Shown here: one piece after another, positions 47,966 through 61,900 of the stretch | Numbering within the stretch: the stretch's first letter is position 1 | How the letters are laid out: the number at the start of each line of letters is the position of its first letter | Assembly: GCF_033568475.1 (NCBI RefSeq) | Contig: NW_027331833.1 | Location: forward strand, 1,860,001 to 1,924,000 | DNA: 64,000 nt | Source: Henckelia pumila | Lineage: Eukaryota; Streptophyta; Magnoliopsida; Lamiales; Gesneriaceae | Reading direction: 5' to 3' | The notes under the pieces: generated by a model | Database searches by the model: none | What the model saw: the letters and a program-made list of their open reading frames with translations, nothing else | What the model was told of the DNA's origin: nothing | Program-made: the position numbers and the translations under genes

Positions 47966-48310
47966 AGAGACCTACTTTTAATTTTTTAAAAATATTTTTA
48001 AATTTTTTTAACTTATAAAAAAACAAAAAAGTATTTTTAAAATATTTGTCTAAACTAAATATTGCTTAAGATGTTATATAGTTATAGATGAACAAAAAAT
48101 TATGAAAATAGGTTTTTGTGATATGTGTTTTTTTTAATCAAACACAAATACTTTTGTGAGATGGTTTTACAGACCAATTTTATGAGACGAATCTTCTATT
48201 TGGGTCACTCATGAAAAATATTACATGTTATGCCAAAATATTACTTTTTATTATATTATGAACATGATCACGTCTTTTAAATAAAGATCCTTGATATTGT
48301 CTAAAAAAAC
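47966..48310. repeat. Right copy of the duplication flanking the second solo LTR (with MITE)
   Basis: Counterpart of 46085-46460. The MITE part (about 48141-48305) has a decayed right end (ATTGTCTAAAA). Confidence 0.6.
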
Positions 48311-48443
48311 CTAATCTTAATTAAATGAACATAATATTTTTTGTCATTTTATATGGGTATTTTTTGTTTATAAAAACTTATATCATCACCTCGTTATTCT
48401 ATATTTCTATGATGTTGATTGTGATATATATATATATATATAT

Positions 48444-48582
48444 AGTTTCTTTCAAGTGCCCATCTACCATGTCCACCAATGATGTGGCACTATTCTATTG
48501 GAAACTGTAGGTCCAATAGAATAGTGCCACATCATTGGTGGGCATGGTGGTGGGCATAGTAGGTGTGCATTTGAAAGAAACT
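48444..48582. repeat. Snap-back (foldback) element 1
   Basis: Two arms of about 58-70 bp in inverted orientation (left arm AGTTTCTTTCAAGTGCCC, right arm reverse TTGAAAGAAACT) around a loop of about 9 bp, flanked by TA repeats. The right arm has a 12-bp insertion. It would form one long hairpin when transcribed. Insertion at TA repeats is usual for such MITEs. Confidence 0.8.
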
Positions 48583-48605
48583 TTATATATATATATATAT
48601 ATATG

Positions 48606-48744
48606 AGTTCTTTTATGGTGCCCAACACTATATGCCCACTTCATACCCACCATGTACAAGTCAACTCATCTATTGCACCGGTCAACTCATTTATTGTACA
48701 TGGTGGGAATGAAGTGGGCATATAGTGTTGGGCACCATAAAAAA

Positions 48745-48747
<3 letters not shown>
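48606..48747. repeat. Snap-back (foldback) element 2
   Basis: Second inverted-arm element, 24 bp after the first and also between TA repeats. Arms: AGTTCTTTTATGGTGCCCAA at the left, and its near-perfect complement at the right. The terminal pattern AGTTNTTT..GCCCA is shared with element 1, so both belong to one family though their interiors differ. Confidence 0.8.
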
Positions 48748-48787
<40 letters not shown>

Positions 48788-49964
48788 ACAATTAATATGT
48801 ATATGATTCAATGAAAATACTAAGTTTATATTCTATTCTTTATTCCTTGTCGTGAGCACGTATAAAATTATGTTTTTTAGCGATCAAACTGAAATCTTAA
48901 ATTTGGAAAAGATGTAATAATAATTATTAAAAGCTTGTAGATTTGCTGTCAAGTGGCAAGAGGTAGTATTAGTAAGTCCAATAGTCACTCTATATTAACT
49001 TTACTGACAATTAAGAGTGTCGTCAGAGCTTAAGGCTCGATATTGAATACTGAAATCGCATTATTTAATTAATAATTTATTTGATAATAAAAAAACCGAC
49101 CAGATAATCAATTCATTGTTTTAAGTGAAAATTATGGAGAAGTATTTAGTTGAAATTGGTTGTAGACTAATAAAATTTTAATGTATTGTTATTGTTATTA
49201 TTATTTTTTTTTTCTAAATGATGTTTATTAAATTTTGTTGACTATACGTACATTTAAATGAATCCATTTTTTAAAAAAATCAATATTACCGTACTTTTGC
49301 GATGTTCGATATTTCAAAATAAAAAATCACTTATTTTATACATACAGAAAACTATAAGAAAAATTGCAAAAACTTATATGAGAAGGTTTCATAGATCAAT
49401 TTTGTGAAAAAATCTCCTATTTGAATTATGAACGAAAAAATATTACTTTGAATGCCAAAAATATTAGTTTTATTGTAAATATGAACATGATTGACCAATC
49501 TCACGAATAATGATTTGTGAGACCGTCTCACAAAAAACCTACTAAAAAATTCATCAAAAAAACTAGTTTTCAAAAAATACTGGATATTGTATTTTCAAAA
49601 ACAAAATAGACATTGATTATGAATAAAACCATGAAATATATATAAAATAAAAAAGTGAAATTCCCTATCAATCAATAACCTAACACCTCTCGTGAATATT
49701 TTTTTTAAAAAAAATCAATACCTATTTAAGAACATATATTCAATTTGACATAAAAGCAGAATCGCATATTCATAATTATTATGAGTGTTACATAAGCGTA
49801 TTTGTGTAGTAGGTAAATTTACATACACTTGAATACGAAGTGAATGTCCCTAAACAACGATCACCATAAATACACAGCCACTGACGAATTTTTTTTTTTT
49901 TAAAAAAAAAAAACTGAAAAATGAAATGTGTGTAATGAATGACTAACGAGAAAAGGCACAATTC
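48748..49964. other. Intergenic region downstream of importin-9
   Basis: AT-rich, with no gene. It holds a TA microsatellite (48749-48784) and a MITE of the GTGAGAC family (about 49370-49533). The last part should be the importin-9 3' UTR. Confidence 0.5.
49370..49533. repeat. MITE-like element (GTGAGAC family)
   Basis: Right end GTGAGACCGTCTCACA. The centre carries ATGAACATGATTGACC and AATATTA words shared with the copies at 46290 and 48141. Confidence 0.6.
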
Positions 49965-52900
49965 TCACCGTTTTAAAACCATTCGGATAGCATTTTGTTG
50001 GTCTTTGGTTAAACTCTACATCAGAAATCAGACGAATTGTTACAGTCCAACAAGTAGATAAAGAATCAAACTCAAGTGTGCACATGCTGAATTTCACCAA
50101 AGAGAGATTATTAAACCTGGAATAGTAGTTCGAAATATGATCTGTCACGATCGGAGAACTTCATGAAGAACTCGATGAGATTAGTAGCCAAATTTATCTG
50201 CAAGATTGGGGTGCAAAAAGATAGATTGGCACAGAGAATTGAGCTACAATTTTAAGATGGTTAAAATAAATTTGCGTGTAAAGGAGATGCCTCGTTCAGT
50301 GGATCTGCGCTGCTGAGATATTCATCTTCATAGTCATCATCTTGGTCCTGAAACAATCATGACAAACGAACTACTTCAGTAAAGGGATAACACAATTTGA
50401 AAACCATAACGCTTAGCAATAGTCGAACCACATCGAAGGCCTTGGCCATGGCGTCAAGATATTCATATGTAGGTCTGCCTTGTGATGCAGCGCCAACTGA
50501 ATATTGGAAATCGTCAATGCCTTCTTCGTGTTCATTGTCTCCATTCTGAACTTCTTCCCAATCACTGTCCTGCCATGATGGAGTGGCAAAAACTTCTGAT
50601 TATGAACATAGTCTTGGACAAGGTGATAGAAATGCTAAAAAGACTATAAAAATACCTCATTATTGCCATCGACTTGCTCTTGGATTTCAAGTAAACCGTC
50701 TGCCAACAAAGCTAGAATCTATTCGCACAGGGAGCAAATAAGTACGTAAATTACATATATCTGCAATCAGAATATCTGTAATAACCTTTGTTTCTTATTA
50801 TTGATTGATATACCATTCGCCAAATTAAACTATCGTCTACATGATGTTCCATCTTCCTTCAATTTCCTTAGTTTTCCCATATATCAAATATAACAGTTAG
50901 TTTCAGATCTTCACTTCCACTCGTTATCACCAGAAGTAAAATCAAGGGAAGCTGTCAAAACTTTCCAGAGTTCACCAGAAACCAAGCCTTGAAACCAAAA
51001 ATAAAGTTAAGTACCTTCTCGGGAAGTGATGATAGTGTCCACTGATCTGGTACTAGCTTTGCTTTGGAACGGGTGGTTATCCCCACGGCAGACTGTCGAT
51101 GATGCATTATGCAGTGAGTTCACTTTAAGAGACAACCAATGACAGCAACACAAGATGAAAAAAACCTTGGTAAGATGGCCTTGGACTTTGATATTTCCCA
51201 ACTCAACATGCCCGGTCAATAACAATAATGCTAAAGCAGTGGTCGTCACTTTAATTTGGTAGGCTCCCTGAACTTCACCTGAAATTAATCAATAGATTTG
51301 TTAACTACTGCAAGATTGTGTTCGGATTAGAGAGCAATTTTTTTTTTTTTACAAAAAGGCGGAGTAAAAAAAAAGAAAAAACTTCAACTTCGAGAGTCAA
51401 AATTATCACACATGCTTGGAGACTTTTGAATTCCATAACTCAAAACTTACCTAACTTCAATCTTAACTTGCTTGCAGCTTAATATAATGAATCTCAAATT
51501 CCGATAACAATGAAGTCAGTTGATAGTTATCAATCAAATCATGCTCTCAAACCCAAACGCATGCTCCAGTGGTACAAGAAGGTTAAGAAGGATACTTCTC
51601 AGCTCACGAAGGACAGATTCTTGTCTTGCACGAATTTACACTGTATGGGCTACAAGAAAGAGCAAGCTTTTTGAAAATTTGGACGCATGTTTACATTCTT
51701 TTTATTAAAATATAAATAACATATTTTAGATGTATAATCCATATCCCCAAGACTTCGAGTATATGCCCAATTTATTTGTATGCATTTTTAATTAATGAAA
51801 TTTAATTCAACAATAATAAATGTAGGAAAGACATTCTCTGTAATGTAGGTAAAAAAATACAGACAACCACCGCAGTAAACGTTTATAACATAATCTACAT
51901 GGTACAACGGTAATTCTTCAAGTCACACTTAAGCTGTGTAATTGTATCATGAAAAAAACAACAAAATCTTGTACACAGACATAAATTGGTAAACGAGATA
52001 ACATATTAACTTGCCTTGCTGTCTAGTCCATTCAAACATTACATATGCAAAGGAGTTTTGATGACCTTCAACTGGGATTGAGACCAGCAGATCAATAAAT
52101 TGTTCGACACGAGGGACACTCATGTGAACCTGCATTGCAGAAGAACATATACATTTAGGTCATGTCATGGAAAGCATATTAATATTTGGAAGCAGGCAAT
52201 GCTGCAATCATAAGATAATTATCTATCTGATGAGGCAAAATCTTTAAGCTTTTATGAGGGCAAAAAGTAATTGTGTTGATATTAGTTTGACTTGACATAT
52301 CAGATAAGTGGCTTTCAAACTGGGTACAAAATATATATTGGACGCGAAGGCTTAGACAATGTACTTCTCAAGCTCCAAGATAAGTATTTCTCAAGGTAAT
52401 TAAAAAGATCAGAACATTCTGGACACATTATGTAATAAAACACATTGAAATTTTCTAAAAAAAAAAAACACACACACACACACACATTGAAATAAATGGT
52501 GCAGGCATATGCTCATGGTGTGATCATGCATTACTGACCAAATATATCAATATCATACTGTACCAGTCTAGCAAAAATTAGAAGTAATGAGCTTTTCAGT
52601 CCGGCAATTTGAGAAGATAGCATGCGTCTGATAAGAGCGATGACAAGGTCTCTAATGTGCTGTGCCATTTGTGAAGGCAGATGTAAAACTAATTGTAGAA
52701 TGTAACTACCAACAAAAAGTGATCCTGAGCTTTCCAAATCAGGATCTAGAAGCCTGCACAAACATGCAATGGAGAAGGTTACAGAAACACAACTCAAAGT
52801 CAAGTTGGTGCTTATCTGCTAAATCTCAGTATGTACGATAAACAATTATAACAACCTGCAGGCTTCAACCATAGCTTAAAAAACAAGCATTTACAAATGA

Positions 52901-55900
52901 ATCTAGTAAAGAATAGTCAATGTGTTTAGAAGCCAAGATGAAAACATCAATTCACATAGTTACGATGGTTAATTACCACTGTAATAAAAGTATCTATTCT
53001 GTAGAACAATGAATCAGTTACAATCTCTTCGATTATCAGCTACTGAAGCTCTGTAAACATATGTTGAGTGAGAGAGAGGCAAGAATTCTTTATATTGATC
53101 AATGCTATGCTGCTGTGTGATATTCTAAGTATTGATAGAGATCGCCATTCTATGATTTTATAGCAGCCACGTCAAATATATTTTTGACCAAGTATTTTTC
53201 TCACTTCAAATCTTGAGTTTCAGCCATAAAAAATTATCTCAAACCCACGTTGAATTAACAAATAATATATTTAACTAACCCATAGAAATCCTAAAATAAA
53301 CATTCTACAGAGATGGTTTTCACGACACAATGACCTAGTAACAGTTCCAAAAATATTGCGAACAGAAGGAAACAAGAGCATCACCTTGAAGCCACATCAA
53401 GTAAACTTTTCATTATAAATCCAGGATCCCCACTCCAAGCAAGCAAATCTTGTTTTCCACCAGACACTAGAGCAGCTAAGCACTGGGTTGCATTCTAATC
53501 GGCGTAAAAGTAAAACCATTAGGTTCATATCTCTTACCAGAAGAAACCCATTCTAGAAAACATGCAGACAACAAAGCACAAATTGCAAGAGGTTCCAAAG
53601 ACAGTATAGATAACCTGCATCTCACTGTGGTCGTTACTCTGGAGGACTATACTAACAACAGGATCAAAAGAAACTAGGTGCACTGCTTTCACCACATCAA
53701 TAGGAGCATTCTGAAAACAAATGCCACATAGACATGCATCCAGTCACTAAAAGAATCCCCCTCCAAAGTGTTGGCAATTAAATAGCTCACAAACCAAAAA
53801 TATATACAAAGCAAAGTTCTCTGAGAGGTGATTAACCTTCACTAACATTGTTACAAGATCCAGCGCTGCAGCAACTAATCCTTCAGGTTGTTGATGTGGC
53901 TGAGAAATGCAAGCAGTGCGTGAGGAATAAAACTAACATGAACTGTTAAAAGTTCTCCAATTCTAGTAAAATACGAGAAAATTTTGCAGGGCATACGTTA
54001 CTGAGAACTGGTATGATATAAGGTAAAACTCGAGAAACCAGAGGATGAATGCAACCGGTTGCATTTTTTATTGCCTGAGAACATAAAAAGCACAGGTACA
54101 GACAATCCGATTTAGTAAAGTACGACATGGATAGAGCAGCTTACTCATAAAACAATTTTTAATTGTTCTTAATGAGATCCCAAGAACTCAAACAGTTGAA
54201 GTCAAAATCTACCACGATATAATTGTATCCAAATGAACTGTGTATCCACAATCTATCCAAAAACAAAAGTGGAAACATCCAAGACCTGCCATCCCTTTTT
54301 TTTGCACTAGGTCTCAGAAACAGCTTATTGGCAATTACTATACAGTGTAACTCTCACATAAGATTCATGACCCACCCTGCAAATTTTATTTAGTAGAGCT
54401 TGCCAAAGCTAAACTCAAAACATTCCCTAAACGATGAAAAAGAAAAAATATTTACCTCCAGAACCTCCAGAGCGTCAATAATGATGAAAGGGTTTGAGAC
54501 ATGTGAGGCCCACATATTAAGGATAATAGGAGAGATAACTGGTTCAATTGAAGCTAATATCCCATCACCTAGAAGGAGAAAAACATCAAACCTTTAAAGC
54601 AGTTCAAATATTACATAAAGGAACTTTACTGCTTATCAACGCTATTCAGACTAACCAGCCTTCACAGCTGCCTGCAGGGTTTCAAGCACCAAGTGCATAG
54701 TCTCGTCAGATGCCTATGAAGCAGTCAGGAACATAACATCAGCAAGGGTAGATGAATTTAAGATATCATAATATCGATTTAAGATATCAAATGCCAACTC
54801 ACATTCTTGAGAAGATCTATAAGTGACGAGAATAAATCCAAAGCATGAGGCTGAAGAATCCCTCCAGAAGAATCTGGTAGGAGTTCAGATAGCGCTCGAC
54901 ATGCACCAACTTTCACAGGTGGGGGCCTGTAATAAAAAGAGTGATGATTTCCATTCTCATAAAACATAACCAAGTGAAAAGGGTTCAAGTTCAGGTTTCT
55001 CACACATCCATGCCCACTGTCTTAATAGCAGCATATAGAAAATGCTCTGTCACTTGTTGGTTCATCTTTACATTAAAAGGTACACAAATAAGATTGTATA
55101 TGAAGATATCAAAGAGAAGGGTAAGAATGATAGGAGTGAGCAGTGGTTTCTAGATAATCACCACAGAAGAGAACTTTGCAACGGATGTAAACAAGCGTGC
55201 ATAAAGAAAAGGATAGACATGTACTCCTGCAGATGAACAAGAAGATATTAACTGTATATGAAGACACACGTGCAGCAAAACATAGATTACAGCTGGCCCG
55301 ATCTAATATCCGGTGAAGTATTCATCTCACCTGTTGCCACATCATCAATTAAAATTTGCTCCATCATATTTTGCAGTGCTGGTCCATTAGCCTAAAAGAG
55401 AAGATACAAATAAAACACAGAAATTATATTTCAAACTAAGTGTTCATTTTGAATAGAATCCTGACAGTGCTCTCATTCAGATTATAAAAAATCTAATGAG
55501 TGATGGCATACCTCTGTTTGAAGCAACTGCTCTGATACAGAACCCAAGGCAAAAAGAGTAGCCTCCCGCAACTGTCAGCATACATAGGGAATCAAATAAG
55601 GAGATAAAACAGATGAGAGGAGTATTAATCACAGTAAGGTTGTGTTACTCTGTGGTAATAAAGTGTGCATGATCCATTTTTTTTTATCTATCTCATAACT
55701 TCCTTATGAAGGAACTTGATAGACAGCAGTAATCGAACTTAGCTTACTAAAAGAACTTCGAGACCAAGCAAATCCTCAGTAATCGAACTAAGCTTATTAA
55801 AAGAACTTCGAGACCAAACAAATCCTCCATTTGACATCGAAAACAGATTAAGCATCTTCAAAAAATCATAACCTGAATGCTTCTCGGCAAACCTTCAGGT

Positions 55901-58900
55901 GATAAGTCCTTATATGGACTAAACAAATTGAAAAAAGCGTTGCACTCTTTTAAAACATTTCTCCATCTGCCAGGAAGTAGGAGGCTGTCCAACCAATTCA
56001 AATCAATTTCCAAAAAAAATAACTCTTTTGACTTACATATGTGCAAGTTAAGTTTAACCGAATGGACATTCCACTGCTATAGCTATCGGGATTAAGGAGG
56101 GATCCCAAAATCACAATAATGTGAAACATAAATTTTTGTATGTGTGTCATTCTTTTAGGTAACAGTAATTCAAGTCATTAAGTGGTACTCTGACTTACTT
56201 TCCACCATCCTGGAGTACCGGTATCTTTCTGTTGCTGAGACTCATTTATTCGCCTTTTCAAAGAGTCAATTACAGCATTTAATCCCTCCGTTCCACAAGA
56301 AGCAATTATCTCTTCCAGTAGAAGTGCTCCTAGAAGATGTGACTTTCCAGATTTTAAACTCCATGCCACGCAACATGAACGGAACAGAACCAAATGAAGG
56401 GCCGATTTAACTACCAGGGCAACAATAAAATAAGCTATGGGCAATAACAGAACTAATGCAAAGCTCGGAGTCCTGAGAGGATAGTATCAAATATCATTAC
56501 AAATGAGAGACACAAAAAATCTTTGGAACCATGAAAGAAATTTCTGAGTTGCAGTATCCAGCGGTTTGTTGTGCCAATATGTGAGAACAACCACTCATAC
56601 ACCCATCAAGCTTTGACCGTGACAAACTTTCTTCAGGCAATGTAGGTCCGATATAGGCCATTTCTTATTTACATTGAAAACTAGTCTCAATTGTTGGTAG
56701 AGTTAGAAAATATAACATGAAAATTACCATAAACTTAACCATATAAAAACTTTAAAACTTATCTCATCAGGAACATTGATGGCATATTTTAACAAATACA
56801 TTTTACAATTAAATTCATTTTTATATGTAAAGAACTCATATTAACCAAGAACATAGAGCGGCAGAGCCTATATAATCAAGATTTTTTTATTCACATATTG
56901 AATGTCAGACCAATTCAAATCTTTAACAGTCCAAGAGCCACAATTTTAGCCAGTGCCAGGTCATGCTACATAAAATGCTGAGAGAGAATTACAGGTCCAC
57001 ATGCTGAGAAAATAGAATATGTCCAGTATAAGTTCCCAGCACACCACCAATATTATTTATACCTCACTGAGATGAAAACGAACACTAGAGGCATGCACAT
57101 TAACAAAAGTTCAATACAGAGATGTATCCACAACAAACATTTTCAATAACTAATCAACAAAGTTTAGCATTTCCGGAACCACCTTACCAGACACACGACA
57201 ACTATATGTATTGTCATCCTCATCAGCAACATATTCATTAGCATCCAGAGACCAGGTATGAATCTAAATCCAAGTTACATGTGAAAAAAGATGATAGTAA
57301 TTAACTCAAAAGGAAAACAATATACTCATTAATCAACTATGCAGTAGGACCTTCCCAAGGTAAACAAAATAACATTTGTGTCTGATGATCAGAAAACCAA
57401 GGAAGAGTTGCATTATCTATACAAATTTCTTTACCCACGTTAGCAAGAAAAGAAAAAGGAATCACACAGAACTTCATGTACTAATTCTCCTTGATTTATG
57501 ATAGTTACAGATGCAATTTTATCTGTAGATGTATGTAGTTTATGCAAAATGTGATGTCACTATAGATGGAACGTGACATACAATTAGGATAAAGGAAAGA
57601 GATTCAACAACTAACAGCTTGCTACATTTCTTTATCTCCTTGCCAACTTGTCAAGCCCCAATCCCAACCAAAGAAAAACCCAATAAAGTCAACAAAATTA
57701 ACTATTTATAAAGATGTTCATATACAAGTGTGACAAGATTAAAATCAAAAGTTTTTCTATGCAATCAAGAGTCATGATGACATCGCGCCCTCAGTATGTA
57801 CAACAATCTGGAAGACAAACTAAACCAATTTTCAGTAACTGAATCAACAAGATCAAATAGAATTGAGGTAGCACAAACTCATCAAATTCTCTCATTCTTT
57901 CTTCCTCGTATTTCCATCTTAAGGATGCATAGCATTAGTAGCAACATTCAAGCAAACATTAAGCACAGAGATTCCATTCGAAAAAACTTCAACTGATTGT
58001 CAGAAGTCAAGATTTCAATTTTCAGAATTGATAAAAGAGAACATAAAGGATGACGATTTCACGAATCATCTAGGTAGAAACAAATACCTGTTGTTCTGTA
58101 ATTTGTAGGAAACCAATGGTATAGTAAACCAACTCCTTCACATTGTTCATAACAACCTGAATGGAAAAAATATCAACATTTCTGGAAACTGACAGCCGCA
58201 TGTAACAAAAAAAGGAGAAAAACTGATTAAAAAAAGAAGTCCCAACACATACCCTTACAAATTTTGGGCTTCCAACAATAGTCAATAAAAACTCAAATAA
58301 CTGCATCCAAAGAAAAGCAGGTATGTCACAAGGCTAGCAAGCGAACGCCAATATTTTACTCCCAACAACAACAAAAAAAAGGAAAATAATACAAGAAGAA
58401 AGCATACTCAAATATCAAAATGTAATTCACAGGCTTATGCCCGAACAGGTACTCCAGTTTTTACAATATGAAACAGTTTCTCAAATCACTCGAGGTTTTA
58501 CAGAGGGTACAAACTGAAATTGATATTTCCATGTTGCAATTGAATTTTGCCATAACAATCTTTCAACTGAGATCCATACTCATATAAATCGATAAGGCAC
58601 AAGTTGAATGGTTAACTGTAATTATAGATGACCAGATATACGAAAGCCGGCTCATATAAACTTTTGGAGAAAGGTTTGGTGAAATATAAAATGTTAGAAA
58701 ACATGCTGATCCTATGAACTGATTGCTAATATTCTGCATCTTTTCTTGTTCATTTTATTATGCTAATCGTCTTTTGACAGCCAGGAGGTCTAATGAAGAC
58801 ATTTGCGGCAATATTGCATAGCAGTTCATTATTAAGACCTAAATAAGTACTCATAGGATAGAAAAATCGAACTGGATTAAACCATTTTTTAAAACTTTTT

Positions 58901-61900
58901 CTGGACCATAGAAGACAAATGCATGATTGATATCAGTGTGTAAACTGAATGTTCAACACAGAAAGTCTTTTGGAGAAATCATAAAGTAGACATTGGTTGA
59001 AAGATAGAAGCCAATGCATAAATTCCGAAAGCCAGTAGGAAAGAAAAACAAATTCCATCGTCCTCAGTCCATATGTTCAAGATTGTTTTCAAATAACAAG
59101 ACAAATATGATAAAATCATGTATAAAAGGACAGAAAAGTTCAGAGTCTGGCAAGTAAAGAAGTAAAATCAAGCACCAAAAGAAGAAATTACAGCAAGACA
59201 ACAAGTTTGCTAGTAAAGACAAATGACGCAAAGCAAAATTAACCACAAGAAACCAACAAATAACGATGATGCTATATAGTTTTGATATTTCCAAGGAAAT
59301 GCAAATCTTCAGAATTGAGCACCAGTACCATAGTTGATCATATGTTACAGAAGTATAAGTTGCCAAACTTCAATACTCAGTGATTATTATAATTAACCTG
59401 AATGACAAAGGACTCAAGACTTTTTTCTGAGCCATCAGAATCATATCTCCCATCATAAGAATCTTCAACACCTTCAATTGAAGATCGCTCGTAGACTCCT
59501 AAGGATGTTACAAACGTATGCCACAATGGCCCTACAATAACTGAAACCACCCCAATGTCAAAAAAAAGGAACAACAAGGAAAGTAAATGCATCAGCACAT
59601 TCAATAGATTACTGCAACATACGTAAAGTAAATGCATCAGCACATTCAATAGATTACTGCAACATACCAGTAAAATGAGTATCGGCTATGGCTGGAAAGT
59701 ATTGAACAAACTGATTCAGGCACTTTAAAACCTGATCAATAATGGAAAAAATGTTCCAGGAGTCAGAAATATTCACAGAGCATCATGAGCGACAAACCAA
59801 AAGAATAACAACCTCCATCCGGATGCTCCAATCATCAGGATCTTCAGATGGCACTGGGTGTTTTAGGATTGAAGAGAATTGCTCCATCCAAGGCTGGAGC
59901 ATTGGTAGCAGCAAGGCACTTGTTTCCATCTAATCACCAGTAATCAATTCACTAGCAGTCTAGCAATAATAAAATACATTCACTCAATCAGCCAGCTTTT
60001 AGAAGCAATATACCTTATATACACCACTCAAAACCCCGAGCACTGAAGTGCAATTGTACACTATTGAAAGCGCTTTAGACCTGAGACATTTATCATAGAT
60101 CTGTAATGATAAATACCCACAAAAAAAAAAAAGATAAGTGGATTCATATGATGTCTTGTACATGAAAGAAAACATTTCAGAATAATTTTGCGAACCTACA
60201 ATTAAAGCATCGATTTTTCTCATATACTTGAATGGAAAAGAACATGAATATGTAATTAAGAAGAAAGGTAAAAGGTGACTTGAGTTCCTCTATTGTTGCA
60301 TCAAGTTTCTGATTTCTTGAGTTAAAAAAATCTTCAGGTGAAGCCAAGACAAACAAAGAGTTTCTGCCAAGCCACATAATATAATACAATTCACACCCTC
60401 CTAAGGTGCCAGCATAATGTCCATACACATACACCTTTTTAAAAATAGGATCAGAAGACAAGCACCACAAATAGCATTCTTCAGTCAATAAAAGTACACA
60501 AGCACCTGTTTAAAAAATAACCTCCTTTTCTTACAAAGATAAATTAATGGATGTAGTTATTGTCTCTAAATTATATATTAAATACATCTTCTAATCCATA
60601 ATGTTCTAACAGAATAAAAAGATATAACTAATTCTAGAACAAGTAAGCGATGGCAAAGGTTCCCAGAGCCCAATATTAAGAAAACAAAAGAATTTTTCAG
60701 GCTCTCGTTTAGAATTATGAGTCCCATACACAAGTGCAAACGTTTAGCCTATACTTATTATGTAAAGTAACAAATAAAGGGGTATAAAGTGATTAATCAG
60801 GTTGTGCTGGTGATCTCTTTATTAACCTAAACCTGTACTGTACCTTTAATGTGACTAGTTCTTCTCATGATACGGATCAGAAATCTAGTGCAACTGCAAG
60901 TCATAGCTTCCAATACTTGCTGATAAAATGTTGGACTAATACAGTTTCCAATACTTGCTGATGGAGTGATGGACTAATACAATGTATATTGCTCGTCTAA
61001 ACATGATAGTTACTGCCTAAAAGTTTAAAAGTAGTGTCTCATATCACTTACTTGTAATTTATTAGATAACTTGGATATGAACATTTTACCTGAGGAGATG
61101 ACACAATTGTGAGCAAGCACGGGAATAAAACTGGTATAAGTTTAGGAACCATCTTATCATCCATATCTGAAGAAATAAGTGCCAAGCATCTTATAGCCCC
61201 GTGCACTGGGACAATCAGCGACAAAGATTAGATTCACTCACAAAAAATTAATGGGCAACTTCAAAGGAAAACAAAGGACTCACCAGCGTTCAGTTTACTC
61301 TGGTCATTAATCAAACTTAAAAGGAAGGGAGCTAGATCCGGCCAATCATCCGGCCAGTCATACTGTGCAATTGTTGATACAGCCACACTAACCGCAGTAC
61401 AGATCTTCTTGTGTGGATCATCTAACAATGAAAGAAGTATTCCACGTATGGATGACTGAAAAATTAACAGAATGAGGGGTCATTTTATATGTAACAGATT
61501 TAAAAGATATCTAACTTCTCATGCTTTCCACTTTATGAAACCAATCCAGGGAAGCAACCATGATGTGGAATCGGTTTGAAGAGAAGATTCATAGGCCCAA
61601 GTTTCGGACAATTGTGGCCATTTCAGTTAGGCAAGTGATAAATTCAAAGGAATAACAAATAAGAGTTGAAGGACACAAAAAACTGCGACCTAAAAGTGGT
61701 TTTAGATGATTAAATGAAAGTAAAACTCAAGTTCTAGATAACTAAATGAAAGTAAATTTCAAAGTCGAGATCTTTAGACGAAGGCATTCCCGTTTCTGCT
61801 GAAACTCATAGATTTGATCCATGGTGAGATATGCATCAAGAAAAAGGAATAACCTTTTCATCACTGGAAACAACAGGATGCTCAAAGCCTTCCTCATCTT

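Noticed and set aside
60177..60488. 103-codon minus-strand frame between importin-9 exons 5 and 6
   Set aside because: The importin-9 protein is continuous without it, no family match is seen, and it lies in the intron.
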